From positions 1 to 8,102 of the forward strand of contig CALMRM010000239.1 of NCBI GenBank assembly GCA_937871605.1: DNA of 8,102 nucleotides, given 5' to 3'. The notes beneath the pieces are model-generated. The model made no database searches. It saw only the letters and a list, made by a program, of their open reading frames with translations, and was not told the origin of the DNA. A program made the position numbers and the translations under genes. Below are positions 6,396 through 8,102 of the stretch, piece after piece (position 1 is the first letter of the stretch; each line of letters starts with the position of its first letter). The DNA is from an uncultured Terriglobus sp. (lineage in GTDB: Bacteria; Acidobacteriota; Terriglobia; Terriglobales; Acidobacteriaceae).

Positions 6396-6941
6396 GTGCT
6401 GCCGGTGGGGGCCACCGCGCCAGAGTTTGCCCTGCCCGATGCCACGACCGGCAGGCTGGTCCGGTCTGCAGACCTGCTCGCACTTGGACCGCTGATTCTT
6501 ACGTTCTTCCGTGGGCGCTGGGATCCCTACTGCAGCACGGAGCAGGAGGTGTGGCGCGATCTCTTGCCCAGGGTGCGAGAGGCTGGTGCGCTGCTGGTCG
6601 CGCTTTCACCGCAAACCGTGCGGCAGAGCGACTTCATGGCGCAGCAGCACGGCATCGGCTATCCGTTGCTGCAGGACGCGAACTGCGCCGTGGCCGCACA
6701 GTTCGGCATCGCCTATACCGTCTCTCAAGCCATGCAGCAGTACTACCGTTCCATCCTGGTGAACCTGCCGTTCATCAACAGCGGCAAGAACGTGATGGCA
6801 CCGCCCGACAGCAGCGTGTGGCACCTGCCCCTGCCTGCGACGTTTGTTCTGGACCGCAATGGCACGGTGCGCTTTGCAGAGGCGCATGCCGACTTCCGCG
6901 TGCGTCCCGAGCCGGAGGACGTGCTTGCCGCACTGCCTTAA
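6396..6941 (+). CDS. Peroxiredoxin-like (AhpC/TSA, PRX-like) protein body, probably from an interrupted gene
   Basis: From GTG 6396 this reads 181 residues of thioredoxin-fold peroxiredoxin-like protein: LPVGATAPEFALPD (2-15), the strand and active-site turn ILTFFRGRWDPYC (34-46), VALSPQTVRQSDF, the QQHGIGYPLLQD segment, FGIAYTV, YYRSILVNLPF and LPLPATFVLDRNGTVRFAEAHADFRVRPEP at the C-terminus. Family members normally have WCPYC at the active site, with the first Cys acting on peroxide; here it is Asp-43 (GAT, 6522-6524), and only the second Cys (46) remains. The normal N-terminal helix lies upstream, before the amber stop at 6387-6389, so this frame alone lacks about 42 residues. No further stop or frameshift interrupts it. 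Peroxidase activity of the usual kind is unlikely. The gene may be recently inactivated or the fold may have taken a non-peroxidase role. It converges with the isomerase gene. Confidence 0.75.
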   Translation: MLPVGATAPEFALPDATTGRLVRSADLLALGPLILTFFRGRWDPYCSTEQEVWRDLLPRVREAGALLVALSPQTVRQSDFMAQQHGIGYPLLQDANCAVAAQFGIAYTVSQAMQQYYRSILVNLPFINSGKNVMAPPDSSVWHLPLPATFVLDRNGTVRFAEAHADFRVRPEPEDVLAALP

Positions 6942-6949
6942 CGCGAAAG

Positions 6950-6971
6950 GGGCCAGGCCGAAGCCTGACCC
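6950..6971 (-). terminator. UUCG-capped intrinsic terminator of the isomerase gene
   Basis: Read on the minus strand, GGGTCAGGC pairs with GCCTGGCCC around a TTCG tetraloop: nine base pairs, including one G-U wobble, then CTTTCG. It begins 20 nt after the isomerase stop codon. On the plus strand the wobble becomes a C-A mismatch and the loop is CGAA, so the structure is better suited to stop minus-strand transcription, though it may also slow plus-strand readthrough. The T-run is short (three), which lowers certainty. Confidence 0.6.
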
Positions 6972-6991
6972 ACCTCTATCGCGTACTCGGC

Positions 6992-8102
6992 CTACGCCAA
7001 CGCTGTAGTTACCGCAATGCCGAGCGTGTCCAGACCCTTGGCGATGTTCGATCCCAGGTGCACCCGCAGCGCCCGGCGTCCGCGCTGCTGCAGCACGGCC
7101 AGGTCCCCTGCCGCCTGCGCATCGATCACCACGCCAAACGTGTACTTCGCATTGGGAATGGCAAGATCCTCCACGTGGTCGGCTGTGATCTGCAGGAAAA
7201 CGCCCGTATTTGGACCACCCTTGTAGTCCTGGCCGGTGGAGTGCAGAAAGCGCGGCCCGAAGCCGAGGCAGGTAGCGACCTGCTTGTGGTCGCGCACCAT
7301 CAGGCGGAAGCGCTGGATCGCCGACTCATGCGCCTCCGTCATCCCAATGTAGGCCAGTGTGGCAAAGTAATCGTGCGGCTTAATCTGAGCCAGATGTGCC
7401 TTCAGGTACTCCACCAGCGACTCGGAAGTAGCTGTCGTTTTCAGCGTCAGGCCGTAGCTCTCATCGGCATAGAGCTTCACACCATCCACGTCCAGAATGG
7501 GCTCTGTTTCCGCCAGCTTGCCCGTCTTTGCGTACTCATCGGTCAGCTTGCGCGTTTCGATCTTCGCAGCCTCCACATCCGGCTGGTTGAAGGTGTTGAT
7601 GCCGATGACCGACCCGGCCACGGCTACGGCGATCTCCCACAAGTACTGGATGGCCGGCAGCTCGTACACGTCGTCGATGTCGAAGCGCACCACCGGGTGA
7701 CCGGCCGCGGCTAACTGCGCCACTGCGGCGTCGGTCGCCGCATTATCCGCGGTCGTCAGGCGAATGTAGGCAAAGACACGGTCGGTGCCGTACACGCTGG
7801 GCGGCCCAATGCGCTCGCGATCGACGGGCGTGATGCCTTTGCCGAGCTTGCCCGTCGACTCCGCAATCAGCTGCTCCAGCCAAGCGCCCATGTCGAAGAT
7901 GGGTGCCGAGGTGAAGAAGGTGAGCTTGTCGCGGCCTGCGTTGTGCGCGTCGCCCAAAATGATGCCCAGCAGCACGCCCGGATTGCTGGCAATCTCTTTT
8001 GTGTGCGCCGCCACGACGCCGCGTTGTGCCTCGGCTAGATAGCGGGCAACGTCGATACCGGCGACTGTCGCGGGTACGATGCCGAAGTCAGACAGCGCGG
8101 AG
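6992..8102 (-). CDS. pgi: Phosphoglucose isomerase C-terminal part, probably of a transaldolase-isomerase fusion; 5' end beyond window
   Basis: Cytosolic glucose-6-phosphate/fructose-6-phosphate isomerase. The frame stays open to the right edge, so the 369 visible residues (numbered from the edge) are the C-terminal part. The GTG at plus 8012-8014 is internal, since the reading continues upstream with SALSDFG, a family sequence before the SIS domain. Motifs seen: WLEQLIAESTGKLGKGI with the likely catalytic Glu-81, GINTFNQPDVEAAK with the likely catalytic Lys-180, and GPRFLHSTGQDYKGGPNTG with His-287, then VLQQRGRRALRVHLG near the end. From memory, this last block is typical of bifunctional transaldolase/phosphoglucose isomerase proteins found in acidobacteria and some other groups, in which transaldolase forms the N-terminal half. 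That half is not visible here, so the fusion is inferred. Fusion would couple the pentose phosphate pathway to glycolysis. The gene ends at TAG (plus 6992-6994) and is followed by a terminator hairpin. Confidence 0.88.
   Translation of the reverse strand, partial: SALSDFGIVPATVAGIDVARYLAEAQRGVVAAHTKEIASNPGVLLGIILGDAHNAGRDKLTFFTSAPIFDMGAWLEQLIAESTGKLGKGITPVDRERIGPPSVYGTDRVFAYIRLTTADNAATDAAVAQLAAAGHPVVRFDIDDVYELPAIQYLWEIAVAVAGSVIGINTFNQPDVEAAKIETRKLTDEYAKTGKLAETEPILDVDGVKLYADESYGLTLKTTATSESLVEYLKAHLAQIKPHDYFATLAYIGMTEAHESAIQRFRLMVRDHKQVATCLGFGPRFLHSTGQDYKGGPNTGVFLQITADHVEDLAIPNAKYTFGVVIDAQAAGDLAVLQQRGRRALRVHLGSNIAKGLDTLGIAVTTALA

Noticed and set aside
6551..7714. A 387-codon open frame on the plus strand spanning the peroxiredoxin-like 3' half and the isomerase antisense
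   Set aside because: It crosses the ends of two recognisable genes on opposite strands, contains no known motif, and is a by-product of high G+C. The underlying genes carry clear family motifs.

Overview
The window is a stretch of ordinary chromosome from a high-G+C Gram-negative bacterium. It is most likely an acidobacterium of the Terriglobus/Granulicella/Edaphobacter type. This assignment rests on gene content: a secreted carboxypeptidase-regulatory-like repeat protein, a short Flp pilin with the DESGQ-NLVEYGL signature, a periplasmic dienelactone hydrolase, and a phosphoglucose isomerase of the kind usually fused to transaldolase. It is an inference from memory, not from a database search. 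There is no CRISPR array, insertion sequence, tRNA, rRNA, phage gene or recognisable defence cassette.

Layout from left to right: (1) the G and M domains of the signal recognition particle GTPase Ffh, plus strand, with its N-terminus beyond the left edge; (2) two minus-strand envelope genes, an AsmA-like protein (2588-4699) followed 67 nt later by a secreted beta-sandwich repeat protein (1258-2520), the second convergent with ffh and clearly poorer in G+C than its neighbours; (3) a divergent intergenic region of about 195 nt leading to a small plus-strand Flp-type prepilin (4895-5092); (4) a secreted dienelactone hydrolase (5171-6091) with a well-formed -35/-10 pair placed so that its mRNA should be leaderless; (5) a 178-nt spacer with a perfect 10-bp-arm inverted repeat; (6) a peroxiredoxin-like gene broken by an in-frame amber codon at 6387-6389 and lacking the expected first active-site cysteine; (7) a UUCG-capped terminator hairpin and then the C-terminal 369 residues of a minus-strand phosphoglucose isomerase running off the right edge.

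The genes do not form one pathway. Ffh targets proteins to the membrane. AsmA-like, repeat protein, pilin and hydrolase are all envelope or exported products. Phosphoglucose isomerase belongs to central carbon metabolism. I see no undescribed multi-gene system. The most rewarding observations are the two lesions in the peroxiredoxin-like gene (stop codon plus Cys-to-Asp), the unusual order of active-site motifs in the isomerase, the probable leaderless transcripts, and an Flp pilin with no assembly genes beside it.
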